From Parvibaculum sp. (lineage in GTDB: Bacteria; Pseudomonadota; Alphaproteobacteria; Parvibaculales; Parvibaculaceae), in assembly GCA_017642695.1 (NCBI GenBank), contig JAEPQD010000001.1, positions 1,232,764 to 1,296,763 on the forward strand: a DNA stretch of 64,000 bases. Direction: 5' to 3'. The position numbers were made by a program, and so were the translations under genes. Under the pieces are notes generated by a model. It was not told where the DNA came from and ran no database searches. It saw only the letters and a list, made by a program, of their open reading frames with translations. Positions 1 to 7,977 of the stretch are shown one piece after another; positions within the stretch are counted from its first letter, which is position 1, and each line of letters begins with the position of its first letter.

Positions 1-807
1 CGGCCCGAAAATATCGTTGCTGGCGAAGAACGTGCCGACGGCGTCGAGTTCCGTCTTCCGCCAGTTGAAGGCGTAGAAGGCTTCCGCGCTGAAGCCGGCC
101 GGCAGCAGCATGTTCACATAAACGCTTTCCTCCGGCAGCAGCGCCTCGCGCAGTTCCGCGCCCGGTGTACGGATAGCCGCGACATCGAATGAATTGAACT
201 GGTTGATGCCGCCCTGGATGGCGAGGCTCTCGCCCCAGTTGATGACCTGTTTGCCGACACGCAGCGTCGTCGCCTGGTTGCCGACGTCGAAATTCGCGAA
301 CACGAAGGCATCGAGCAGGTCGACGCCGCGCGCCGAATTGCGGGCGTCGTCGCCGCGAAGCGAATCCGTGAGCGGGCGGCGTCCGAAGCGCGTGGTATTC
401 TGTCCCGCTTCTTCGTAGATCGCGTGGTCGTAATAGGCCCGGAGCCGCATGAAGGCGCCGAAGTTTTCCCAGCGCGCCTCGAAATCGGAGACGATCTTCA
501 CCGGCGCCGACGCGACATCCCATTGTTCGAAATTGATGTTGCCGTCATCCGTGTTGATGTTGGCGGACTGTCCCTTGCCGTCCGGGCAGCCGCCATTCAG
601 CACCGAGACATACATGCAGTCCTGCCCGGATGCGCGCACTGTCACGCCCATCGAGGCGATCGAGTCGACGGACAGCGACACGTCGCCGATATTGTACTCG
701 ATGGCATTGGCGGGGCTCGCCGCCGTCAGCGCCGCAAGCGCCGCACCGGCTATCCATGCCGGCAGATGGCCTCCTCCTTTTCGGATGGTCATTCCTTGGT
801 ACTCCAT
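1..807 (-). CDS. DUF1302 family outer-membrane protein, N-terminal part
   Basis: The frame is open from the ATG at 807 to the window edge (269 codons), so the C-terminus is missing. Residues 1–36 form a Sec signal peptide with a short charged start, an alanine/leucine core and an ANA cleavage site. The mature part has the alternating polar and aromatic strands and the VGKQVINWGES segment typical of the DUF1302 beta-barrel family, usually 500–650 residues. Family members often sit beside DUF1329 genes in hydrocarbon- or steroid-degrading bacteria, but the next gene lies outside the window. A GGGGAC ribosome site precedes 807; an in-frame ATG at 792 is the alternative. Substrate unknown. Confidence 0.8.
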   Translation of the reverse strand, partial: MEYQGMTIRKGGGHLPAWIAGAALAALTAASPANAIEYNIGDVSLSVDSIASMGVTVRASGQDCMYVSVLNGGCPDGKGQSANINTDDGNINFEQWDVASAPVKIVSDFEARWENFGAFMRLRAYYDHAIYEEAGQNTTRFGRRPLTDSLRGDDARNSARGVDLLDAFVFANFDVGNQATTLRVGKQVINWGESLAIQGGINQFNSFDVAAIRTPGAELREALLPEESVYVNMLLPAGFSAEAFYAFNWRKTELDAVGTFFASNDIFGP

Positions 808-1460
808 TTTCCGTCCCCTGAACGGGGACAACCCTCACCTTGCAGCGGGTCCGGACGGGCCGGTGCTGCACCTCGTGCTCGCCGGGACGAAGGGAAGGCT
901 GGGCGTGGAAGGCGGGCATGGCCGCCCGGTTCCGCCACCGGGGGTCCGGCCATCCGCACGCCGTTCCCCGGAGGGAACGATTGAGACGTGAACGGACGAT
1001 CCGGCTTTGCTTGTGAAGTTCCTCCCCTTCGCCGGTTCGCCGTCTCTCCCGTGACGGTCCGCCTCTTGGACGCGTGTTCCTCCTCGCGGAGAAATGCGAA
1101 CCGGACTGCAAGCGCGGTCCGACTTTCGTCATATGGAATAGGTGATGCAAGTATAATTGAAATATACTTATATTATTTACTCAGTTATCATTGATTACGG
1201 AAAGAACAATAGCCTCAATGTTTTGGCATTCCTGACATGTATATTTATTTCCCGGCTTGGATTTGTGCATATTGATTGCCGAAACTTGGAGATAAGGGAG
1301 TCCGTCCCTGCGTAAGGCTGCTTTCCGGCGGCATAAGAGGGCCTCAGGCCGGACTGAGCGCGGAATCCGGCCCGGTAAGCCCGATTCGGGCGTCTTTGAT
1401 GGCAGAAAATGCGTGTTCTTTGTCATTTCCGCCACGCGGACCCCGGCCTAGTCTGGTGCC
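808..1460. other. Divergent intergenic region
   Basis: These 653 bases separate the DUF1302 gene from the GlxA-type regulator. No convincing gene is present on either strand. Most of it is GC-rich, but about 1130–1275 is strikingly AT-rich and contains a perfect inverted repeat. It probably carries the promoters of both flanking genes. Confidence 0.5.
1149..1169. promoter_or_regulatory. Candidate operator, 7-7-7 inverted repeat
   Basis: AAGTATA and TATACTT form a perfect inverted repeat separated by seven bases, inside the AT-rich patch between the divergent DUF1302 and regulator genes. The spacing suits a dimeric regulator; which protein binds is unknown. Confidence 0.3.
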
Positions 1461-2534
1461 ATGACCAGCGCGACCTCAAAGCCCCGGAAGCCCGCAACGC
1501 CCCGCCGCATGATGATGCTCGTCTATGACGCGGCCCAGATCCTCGACATAGCCGGACCCGTCCAGCTCTTCTCCACAGCCGTCGATCCGGCGACGGGCAA
1601 GCCCGCCTACGAGATCGAACTCGTGGCGGAGGAACGCGGCCCCGTCGCCACGACCTGCGGCCTCGTCCTCCGTGCAAACCGCGCGCTCGCCGATGTCTCG
1701 CCTTCCGACCTTGCCAGCCTCGATACCTTCATGGTGTCGGGCGGCGAGGGGTCGCGCGCGGCGATGGAGGATGAGCGCCTCCTCGCCTTCGTGCGCAAGG
1801 CGGCCGCGCGCGCCTCCCGCACTGTCTCCATCTGCACCGGCTCGGTCATTCTCGCGGCCGCGGGTGTGCTCGACGGTCGCCGCGCGACGACGCACTGGGC
1901 CTATGCGCCTGCGATGCGAAAGCGCTTCCCGAAAGTTTCCGTGGAAGACGACGCGATCTACATCCGCGACGGCAACATCTGGACGTCGGCCGGTGTCACC
2001 GCCGGCATGGACCTCGCGCTCGCGCTGATCGAGGAGGATCTCGGCCGCGAGATGGCGCTCACGCTTGCCCGTCACCACGTCATGTATCTGATGCGCCCCG
2101 GCGGTCAGTCGCAGTTCTCCGCGCAGCTCGCCGCCCAGCGCGTCGAAAACGAACGCCTTGCCCGCGTCTGCGCCTTTATCGTGGAGAATCCGCGGGCCGA
2201 TCTCACCGTCCCCGCGCTCGCTGCCCGCGCGCATATGAGCGAGCGCAGCTTCGCCCGACACTTCGTGGCTGAAACAGGTTTTACGCCCGCCCAGTTCGTG
2301 GAGCGCGCGCGACTCGACGAAGCCTGCCGCCGCCTCGCGGGCGGCGATGTCTCGCTCGACGCCGTCTCCGCCGATGCGGGTTTCGGCGCCGCCGAGCGCA
2401 TGCGCCGCGCTTTCATCCGCCATCTCGGCGTCACCCCCGGCCGCTATCGCGAACGCTTTCGCACGGCGCACCGGGAAATTATCCTCCCCTCAACCACAGG
2501 TACCCACGATGCGCATCACCGTTCTTCTCTTTGA
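1461..2534 (+). CDS. GlxA-type AraC-family regulator with DJ-1/PfpI domain
   Basis: 357 residues. About residues 15–190 form a DJ-1/PfpI-like sensor domain, with the nucleophile-elbow segment SICTGS followed by a THW motif. About residues 225–335 form an AraC/XylS double helix-turn-helix (ARAHMSERSFARHF, then the second helix pair and GVTPGRYRERF). This is the GlxA layout: cytoplasmic regulators in which the DJ-1 domain is thought to sense a metabolite. Its last 26 bases overlap the next gene, a stand-alone DJ-1 protein, so the three DJ-1 genes are probably co-transcribed and this protein may control them. The effector is unknown. Confidence 0.9.
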   Translation: MTSATSKPRKPATPRRMMMLVYDAAQILDIAGPVQLFSTAVDPATGKPAYEIELVAEERGPVATTCGLVLRANRALADVSPSDLASLDTFMVSGGEGSRAAMEDERLLAFVRKAAARASRTVSICTGSVILAAAGVLDGRRATTHWAYAPAMRKRFPKVSVEDDAIYIRDGNIWTSAGVTAGMDLALALIEEDLGREMALTLARHHVMYLMRPGGQSQFSAQLAAQRVENERLARVCAFIVENPRADLTVPALAARAHMSERSFARHFVAETGFTPAQFVERARLDEACRRLAGGDVSLDAVSADAGFGAAERMRRAFIRHLGVTPGRYRERFRTAHREIILPSTTGTHDAHHRSSL

Positions 2535-3189
2535 CGGATTCACAATGCTCGATGCCGTCGGCGGCTACGCCGTTCTCGGCTGGTTGCCGGACGCCGAAGT
2601 CGAGTTTGTCGCAGAAAGAAAGACCGTCATCGCCGACGATCTCCGTTCCGGAGGCATGGCTGCCTGGCGCGACTATTCGGAAGTGGAGACCACCGACATT
2701 TTCTATGTGCCGGGTGGCCCCGGCGTCGAGCCTCAACTCGACAACGAGGAGACGCTTGCCTTCATCCGGCGCATGCACGAAACCTCCACCTGGACCTTCG
2801 GCGTCTGCAACGGCGTCGAACTTCTCGCCAAGGCAGGTATCCTCGCCGGAAAGACCGTAACAACGAACATCAACGCACGTGCCGACGTGGCTGCTCTCGG
2901 AGCCAATGTCGTCAACACGCGCTATCACCGCGATGGCAAGATCGTCACGACGGCCGGCGTCTCCGCCAGCACCGACGGTGCGCTCTTCCTCGCGCGGCTC
3001 ATCGCGGGCGAGGAAACCGCGAAGACGATCCAGCTCGGCATCGAATATTACCCCGCACCACCCTTTTCCTATGCCTCGCCCGACGATGTGCCGGAACCGA
3101 TCCGGGAAGTGATCCGCGTCGCCGAGGAAACGCTCCTCCTCGAGCGCATGAACGCCACGCCGCCCCGCTTCGCCCAGCCAGGTCTCTGA
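2509..3189 (+). CDS. DJ-1/PfpI family protein
   Basis: 226 residues from the ATG at 2509, which lies inside the 3' end of the regulator and gives a 26-base overlap. It starts directly with the first beta strand (MRITVLLFDGFTMLD), and the conserved cysteine is in GVCNGVELL near residue 104. The THW segment of isonitrile-hydratase relatives is replaced by TTNIN. After the core comes a tail of about 40 residues rich in proline and glutamate. The family covers amidohydrolases, glyoxalases and hydratases, and the exact activity cannot be read from sequence. Translation is probably coupled to the upstream regulator. Confidence 0.8.
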   Translation: MRITVLLFDGFTMLDAVGGYAVLGWLPDAEVEFVAERKTVIADDLRSGGMAAWRDYSEVETTDIFYVPGGPGVEPQLDNEETLAFIRRMHETSTWTFGVCNGVELLAKAGILAGKTVTTNINARADVAALGANVVNTRYHRDGKIVTTAGVSASTDGALFLARLIAGEETAKTIQLGIEYYPAPPFSYASPDDVPEPIREVIRVAEETLLLERMNATPPRFAQPGL

Positions 3190-3204
3190 GAGGAACGCAG
3201 ACGC

Positions 3205-3825
3205 ATGCCCCGCACCCGCAATATCGGCATCCTCATCTTCGACGGTGTCGAGGAACTCGATTTCGTCGGCCCCTACGAGGTTTTCACCATGTCGAACGAG
3301 GCGCATGGCCGCGAAGGCCGTGAGCATCCCGACCGCGTGACCCTCATCACCGAAACCGGAAAACCCGTCACCGGTGCCAAGGGCATGACGGTGGAGGCTC
3401 ACGCCTCGATCGCCGATATCGACAAGCTCGACATGCTGCTCATCCCCGGCGGGCAGGGCACACGCCGCGAGGTCGGCAACGAGACGCTGCTCGCCTGGAT
3501 CGCGAAGGTGTCGGAGGGCTGCGAATGGGTGACGAGCGTCTGCACAGGCGCGCTGCTCCTCTGCGCGGCGGGTCCGGCAAAGGGCAAGCGCGTGACCACC
3601 CATTGGGGCTTCATCGAGGCGCTGCGCGAGCGCGGCGAGGCGGCGAAGGTTCTTGAGGAGGTCCGCTATGTGCGCGACGGCAATCTCGTCACCGCGGCGG
3701 GCGTCTCCGCCGGCATCGACATGGCGCTCTGGCTTGTCGGCCAGATGCATGGGCAAGATCACGCGCGCCTCACCCAGCGTTTCATGCAATACGATCCCGC
3801 CCCGCCTTACACCGCCGCCGTTTGA
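3205..3825 (+). CDS. DJ-1/PfpI family protein, isonitrile hydratase-like
   Basis: 206 residues, beginning 15 bases after the previous DJ-1 gene. It has the full DJ-1 fold: IGILIFDGVEELDFVGP at the start, the nucleophile elbow SVCTGALLL near residue 115, and the downstream THWGFIEAL motif. That combination is characteristic of the isonitrile hydratase (InhA-like) branch, in which the cysteine attacks the isonitrile carbon to give an N-formamide. It is a paralogue of the sensor domain of the regulator at 1461. The substrate is inferred from family resemblance only. Confidence 0.8.
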   Translation: MPRTRNIGILIFDGVEELDFVGPYEVFTMSNEAHGREGREHPDRVTLITETGKPVTGAKGMTVEAHASIADIDKLDMLLIPGGQGTRREVGNETLLAWIAKVSEGCEWVTSVCTGALLLCAAGPAKGKRVTTHWGFIEALRERGEAAKVLEEVRYVRDGNLVTAAGVSAGIDMALWLVGQMHGQDHARLTQRFMQYDPAPPYTAAV

Positions 3826-3835
3826 TCGCTATTCT

Positions 3836-3864
3836 CCCTCCCCAAAAGCAGAACAGGGGAGGGG
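3836..3864 (+). promoter_or_regulatory. Hairpin enclosing a ribosome-binding site
   Basis: CCCTCCCC (3836–3843) pairs perfectly with GGGGAGGG (3856–3863) across a 12-base loop. The right arm is also the only good Shine-Dalgarno sequence for the ATG at 3868, so in the mRNA the stem would hide that site. It could be a translational switch or a weak terminator after the DJ-1 genes. No T-run follows. Confidence 0.4.
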
Positions 3865-3867
3865 CGA

Positions 3868-4902
3868 ATGGCCAAAGCGTCAGTCAGGGCGACGGAAACG
3901 GAACTCAATGCGTGGCGCGCCAGCGCGGAACTTCACCAGAGGTTCCTGACCGGGCTCATCCTGCGTGCCGTCGCGTTCAAGGGCGAGGCCGCGGCGACCG
4001 AGCTCAATTTTCGAACCTTCCGCGCCCAGCATGAGGAGAAGTTCCTCGCCGGCTGGAAGAGCCTCGGTCTTTCTCATCTGCCGCCCGCCGTCGCCTGTGC
4101 GCAATACATCTATCTCGCGAACCATGTCGGCGGCGTGAAGTGCGAGTTCATTCCGGAAAGCGACAGGAAGGCCTGGGTGCGTTACCTCCCGCCCCGCTGG
4201 ATCTGGGACGGGGCCGCGATCTGCGCTGTGCCGAACGAGGTCAGCGTCGCCTTCATGCGCGGTTTTCATTCCCAGGTCGGGGTCTCGCTCGGCAATCCCA
4301 ATCTCGGTTTCGTCTGCACCTCGATCACCACCCGCGTTGACCCCTGTCTCGAGGGCTATTTCATCGAGGAGGACCGCGAATTGCTGCCGGACGAGCGCCT
4401 GCGCTTCCGCTTCGACGAGACGGGGCCGGACGTCGATCCATCGAAACTTCCCCATGTCGAATGGTCGGAAGAGCGCATGGTGAAGGCCAAGCGGAACTAT
4501 GCCGTGCAATATATCCGCTCGATCCTGCCCGCCGCTGTCTCGCTGTTCGGCGAGGAGGAGGCGCGCAAGCTTGGCTGGGAAACCGGCCGCCTCATCGGCA
4601 TGCAGTGTTATGACTCGACCGCCGCCTTCACCGGTACGGGGGGCAAGAGCGCCGAGGGCTTCGCACGCTATCTCGCGATCCTGCTCGACGCGGGCGGCGA
4701 TACGGCTGACGTCTCGGGCAATGAGGTATCGACGCGAAGCTGGCGCATGATGCAGGGCAAGGAAGGTGTCACGCCCGCCTGCTTCGACGCCTGGAACGCG
4801 CTCTTCGAAGGGGCGCTTGCCGTCCACAACCGTCACATGAAGCTCGAGGTGACGTCCCGCATGGACAACGGGGCGGATCATTGGGGCTGGCGCGTCGCCT
4901 GA
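3868..4902 (+). CDS. Conserved hypothetical protein, 344 aa
   Basis: I do not recognise the family with certainty. The protein is soluble, with no signal peptide or membrane segment. The first 60 residues look helical and charged. The middle carries closely spaced cysteines ([19 protein letters not shown] near residues 150–168), and the C-terminal third contains [16 protein letters not shown] and a final HWGWRVA. It may be a distant relative of the aminothiazoline-carboxylate hydrolase-like family, but this is a guess. An esterase gene follows 50 bases downstream on the same strand and may share its transcript. Its ribosome site lies in the hairpin just upstream. Confidence 0.7.
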   Translation: MAKASVRATETELNAWRASAELHQRFLTGLILRAVAFKGEAAATELNFRTFRAQHEEKFLAGWKSLGLSHLPPAVACAQYIYLANHVGGVKCEFIPESDRKAWVRYLPPRWIWDGAAICAVPNEVSVAFMRGFHSQVGVSLGNPNLGFVCTSITTRVDPCLEGYFIEEDRELLPDERLRFRFDETGPDVDPSKLPHVEWSEERMVKAKRNYAVQYIRSILPAAVSLFGEEEARKLGWETGRLIGMQCYDSTAAFTGTGGKSAEGFARYLAILLDAGGDTADVSGNEVSTRSWRMMQGKEGVTPACFDAWNALFEGALAVHNRHMKLEVTSRMDNGADHWGWRVA

Positions 4903-4952
4903 CCATCCGCTCTACTTCATTCAACGAAAAACAGATCCGCTACGAGGGGCTC

Positions 4953-5918
4953 ATGTCAGGCAGCAATCCGTTCGATCCGAAGCTCTACACCGCAGACGCC
5001 ATTTCCGCCGAGACGAAGGGCATCAACGATTTCATCATCGCCGGCATGAAGGACCTGCCGGAATGGTGGGACGTCGGCGTGCAGGCTTTTCGCGAGCAGC
5101 GCGCGCGCGGCGAGGGCGCCTTTCCCCTCGCGCCGAAATCGCCGCGCGCCCGCGAAATCGAGATCGACGGCAAGGGCAACAAGGTGAAGCTCCGCATTAT
5201 CGCGCCGGAGGGGAGCCCCAAAGGCGTCTATCTCCACATTCACGGCGGCGGCTGGACGCTTGGCGGCTCCGATCAGCAGGACCCGATGCTGGAACGCATC
5301 GCGGACAATACGGGCCTTGCCTGCGTCAGCGTCGAATATCGTCTCGCGCCCGAAAATCCCTATCCCGCGGGCCCGGACGATTGCGAGGCCGCCGCGATCT
5401 GGCTCGTGAAGAACGCGAAATCGGAATTCGGCACGGATGTCCTCACCATCGGCGGCGAGTCCGCGGGCGGCCATCTTTCCGCCGTAACGCTGCTTCGCAT
5501 GCGCGACAAGCACGGCTATACCGGTTTCAAGGGCGCGAACCTTGTCTTCGGTGCTTTCGACATGTCGATGACGCCGAGCCAGCGTGCCTTCGGCGACGAA
5601 CGCCTGATCCTGCGCACCATCGACATCGAGAAGTTCGGCGATGCCTTCATGCCGCCCCATCTCGACCGGCGCGACCCCGACCTCTCGCCGCTCTATGCTC
5701 GCCTCCACGACATGCCGCCGGCCCTCTTCACCATCGGCACGCGCGACGCGCTGCTCGACGACAGCCTCTTCATGCATGCCCGCTGGATCGCAGCGGGGAA
5801 CGAGGCGGAACTCGCTGTCTATCCCGGCGGCGCGCACGGCTTCATCGCCTTCCCGGGCGAAATCGCCGCCGCCGCCAACAAACGCTGCGACGCCTTCCTG
5901 AAAAGCATGGTGGGCTAG
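4953..5918 (+). CDS. Alpha/beta hydrolase, HSL (class IV) esterase
   Basis: 321 residues from the ATG at 4953, which has GAGGGG four bases upstream. The hormone-sensitive-lipase signature is complete: oxyanion motif HGGGW at residues 98–101, nucleophile Ser170 in GESAGG, an acidic residue in the DALLDDS region and a C-terminal histidine in GGAHGF. Enzymes of this type hydrolyse short- to medium-chain carboxyl esters in the cytoplasm. It follows the unrecognised gene at 3868. Its TAG stop shares four bases (CTAG) with the stop of the convergent small membrane protein gene. Confidence 0.9.
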   Translation: MSGSNPFDPKLYTADAISAETKGINDFIIAGMKDLPEWWDVGVQAFREQRARGEGAFPLAPKSPRAREIEIDGKGNKVKLRIIAPEGSPKGVYLHIHGGGWTLGGSDQQDPMLERIADNTGLACVSVEYRLAPENPYPAGPDDCEAAAIWLVKNAKSEFGTDVLTIGGESAGGHLSAVTLLRMRDKHGYTGFKGANLVFGAFDMSMTPSQRAFGDERLILRTIDIEKFGDAFMPPHLDRRDPDLSPLYARLHDMPPALFTIGTRDALLDDSLFMHARWIAAGNEAELAVYPGGAHGFIAFPGEIAAAANKRCDAFLKSMVG

Positions 5919-6127
5919 GCGACGCCGCGGCCCTTCCTGGTATAGGGCAGCACGAAGAGCCAGAGCCCGGTCGCGAGCATCAGGAAGAGCGGCGGGAGCG
6001 GCGAGTAGACCACCCACATGGGAGGCTCGCCGACGATCGCCATCGCGGTGAAGTTCGCGATAACGGCCAGCGTGAAGATGATCGACAGCCAGCGATGCGT
6101 CTGGCGGATGCCTTTGTTCCAGTTCAT
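5915..6127 (-). CDS. Small two-helix membrane protein, 70 aa
   Basis: Starts at the ATG at 6127, preceded by GAGGAC. Two hydrophobic segments (about residues 13–33 and 43–63) are separated by a short proline-rich loop, and the ends are basic ([12 protein letters not shown] at the start, YTRKGRGVA at the end). No enzymatic motif is visible. It lies 50 bases after an SRPBCC gene and is probably the last gene of the ArsR–SRPBCC operon. Function unknown. Confidence 0.75.
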   Translation of the reverse strand: MNWNKGIRQTHRWLSIIFTLAVIANFTAMAIVGEPPMWVVYSPLPPLFLMLATGLWLFVLPYTRKGRGVA

Positions 6128-6177
6128 GGGGTCCTCCTCGGGCTCGTTCCGTGTTCGGGTTGTGCGGGGGTGCCGCG

Positions 6178-6600
6178 TCAGTCGATCCTCGCCAGAAGCT
6201 CTTCCAGCGCAGCGAGGAATTTCGGCCATCCTGCCTTCGCGCCCTGGTAGTAGCGCGGCTGGTCCGGCCGGAAGCCTCTTTGCTCCATGCGCAGCAGTGT
6301 GCCCTTGCCGGTCGGCGTCAGCGTCCAGGTGACGACGCTTTTCAGGTTGTGGTCGCCCCAGGTGTAGGAGAGCTTCCGCTCGGGCTCGATCTCCAGCACC
6401 TGCCCCTCGACCGCGCCCCACTCGGCGCGGAAGCTGAAGCGGTGGTCGATAGCGGGCTTGAAGTCGTTCTTCATCAGCCACTCTTCCAGCAGGTGCGGCT
6501 GCGTCAGCGCCCGCCAGATCTTCTCCGCCGGAAAGGGAACTTCCCGTTCGATGATGACGTTGAGCGTTTCCCCGTCTCCGGTCGTTGAGTCTTCTGTCAC
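6178..6600 (-). CDS. SRPBCC (AHSA1/START-like) domain protein
   Basis: 140 residues. The N-terminal pattern ITIEREV-like strand, then PAEKIWRALTQPHLLEEW, and the later WTLTPTGKGTLLRMEQRGF are standard for the AHSA1 branch of the START-like superfamily, small hydrophobic-ligand-binding folds. It is translated directly after the ArsR regulator through an ATGA overlap at 6597–6600, an arrangement very common for this pair. The ligand is not predictable. It acts in the cytoplasm. Confidence 0.9.
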   Translation of the reverse strand: MTEDSTTGDGETLNVIIEREVPFPAEKIWRALTQPHLLEEWLMKNDFKPAIDHRFSFRAEWGAVEGQVLEIEPERKLSYTWGDHNLKSVVTWTLTPTGKGTLLRMEQRGFRPDQPRYYQGAKAGWPKFLAALEELLARID

Positions 6601-6926
6601 TGATCCATCCTTCCAAGCAGCGCTTCGAGGTCGTCGAACCTCTTCTCCCAGAATCCCGTCATCCGCTTCGTCCAGTCGGTGAGCGGCGCCAGCGCGTCGA
6701 GCCGGGCGCTGTAATGCGTCTGGCGGCCTTCGTGGCGGTCATGCACCAGCCCGGCCCGTTTCAGGATACCGAGATGCTTCGAGACGGCGGGTTGCGAGAT
6801 GCCCGCCCCGACGGTGAGCGCCCGGACCGTCTGGTCCCCGTCGCGGCAAAGCCGCTCGAAGAGCGCCCGCCGCGTCGGGTCGGCGAGCGTCCTGAAAAGA
6901 AGGTCGTGAGGCTGCTGCGTTTCCAT
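6597..6926 (-). CDS. ArsR-family transcriptional regulator
   Basis: 109 residues, a single winged helix-turn-helix: LADPTRRALFERL, then recognition helix ISQPAVSKHLGILKRAGLV and wing DRHEGRQTHYSA. It lacks the cysteine metal-site motif of true arsenic sensors, as do most regulators paired with SRPBCC genes. It probably represses its own operon, which also contains the SRPBCC gene and perhaps the small membrane protein. Two palindromes immediately upstream (6958–6979) are the likely binding region. Confidence 0.9.
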   Translation of the reverse strand: METQQPHDLLFRTLADPTRRALFERLCRDGDQTVRALTVGAGISQPAVSKHLGILKRAGLVHDRHEGRQTHYSARLDALAPLTDWTKRMTGFWEKRFDDLEALLGRMDQ

Positions 6927-6957
6927 TGATAACTCGTTGGCTATGGGTCGAAATCAA

Positions 6958-6979
6958 TAACCGCCCGGTTATCGATAAG
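6958..6979. promoter_or_regulatory. Candidate ArsR-type operator, overlapping palindromes
   Basis: ATAACCG-CC-CGGTTAT (6958–6973) overlaps the perfect palindrome TTATCGATAA (6970–6979), about 32 bases upstream of the ArsR start. The position and symmetry suit autorepression. Confidence 0.4.
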
Positions 6980-7026
6980 TCAAGCGCCGCAGCCGAGGAA
7001 GCCATGTAGGCAACCTTCTACATAAA

Positions 7027-7041
7027 TTGAACAGTGTTCAA
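7027..7041. promoter_or_regulatory. Candidate TetR operator
   Basis: TTGAACA-G-TGTTCAA is a perfect 15-base palindrome in an AT-rich promoter-like stretch about 58 bases upstream of the crotonase gene. The TetR gene directly downstream of that crotonase (start 7977) is the obvious candidate to bind here. Confidence 0.45.
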
Positions 7042-7098
7042 ATATTTGATATATATTCAGTATATTGAGGCCTTTGGCCCGGAAGTGGGGAGAAATCC

Positions 7099-7977
7099 AT
7101 GTCCTTCGAACACATCCACTACGAACGGCAGGGCCGCATCGCCACCATCACGCTGAACCGGCCGGACCGTCTCAACGCCATCGCCTCCGGCATGCCGCGT
7201 GAGATCGCGAAGGCCGTCGAGATGGCGAATGACGATGACGAAGTGCATGTGATCGTGCTGACCGGCGCGGGCCGCGCCTTCTGCGCAGGCTACGACCTGA
7301 AGGACTTCGCCGAGGCTCCGGCGGGCAATCGGGGCACCGGCGTCGCGGCGGGCGACAGCCGCCCCTGGGACCCCATGGTCGACTTCAACATGATGTATGC
7401 GAACACGAAGGACTTCATGTCGCTCTGGCGCTCGCACAAGCCGACCGTCGCCAAGGTGCGTGGCTTCGCCGTCGCTGGCGGCTCCGACATCGCGCTCTGC
7501 TGCGACATGGTGGTGATGGCCGACGACGCGAAGATCGGCTATCCGCCCGCCCGCGTCTGGGGTTGCCCGACCACCGCCATGTGGGTCTATCGCTTGGGGC
7601 CTGAGCGCGCGAAGCGCATGCTCTTCACCGGCGATCTCGTGACGGGCCGCGAAGCCGCTGAAATGGGCCTCGTCCTCGAAGCCGTGCCGGAAGCGGAACT
7701 CGACGCCCGTGTCGCCGCCATCGCGGAGCGCATGGCGGGCGTCCCCCGCAACCAGCTCATGATGCAGAAGCTCCTGGTCAATCAGGCCTATGAAAACATG
7801 GGCCTCCAGACGACGCAGATGTTCGCGACGCTCTTCGACGGCATCACGCGCCACTCCCCCGAAGGCGTCTGGTTCAAGCAACGCGCGGAGGAAGTCGGCT
7901 TCCAGCAGGCGGTGAAGGAGCGCGACGGCGGCGCCCCCATCGCCGAAGGCGTCTCCCGCTCGACCTACAAGTTCTGA
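7099..7977 (+). CDS. Crotonase (enoyl-CoA hydratase/isomerase) family protein
   Basis: 292 residues with a GGGGAG ribosome site. The crotonase fold is clear: LNRPDRLNA, the CoA-binding FCAGYDLKD and the oxyanion-hole GFAVAGGSD. However, the two catalytic glutamates of standard enoyl-CoA hydratase are absent. The first position is Asp130 and the second falls in YPPARV, around Pro150. It may therefore catalyse another crotonase reaction (isomerisation, dehalogenation, C–C cleavage). An operator-like palindrome precedes it, and the TetR gene overlaps its stop by one base (TGATG), so the pair forms a regulated unit. Confidence 0.88.
   Translation: MSFEHIHYERQGRIATITLNRPDRLNAIASGMPREIAKAVEMANDDDEVHVIVLTGAGRAFCAGYDLKDFAEAPAGNRGTGVAAGDSRPWDPMVDFNMMYANTKDFMSLWRSHKPTVAKVRGFAVAGGSDIALCCDMVVMADDAKIGYPPARVWGCPTTAMWVYRLGPERAKRMLFTGDLVTGREAAEMGLVLEAVPEAELDARVAAIAERMAGVPRNQLMMQKLLVNQAYENMGLQTTQMFATLFDGITRHSPEGVWFKQRAEEVGFQQAVKERDGGAPIAEGVSRSTYKF

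Noticed and set aside
1181-1435. 84-codon open frame in the DUF1302/GlxA intergenic region
   Set aside because: No ribosome site, mixed AT/GC composition and no recognisable protein features.
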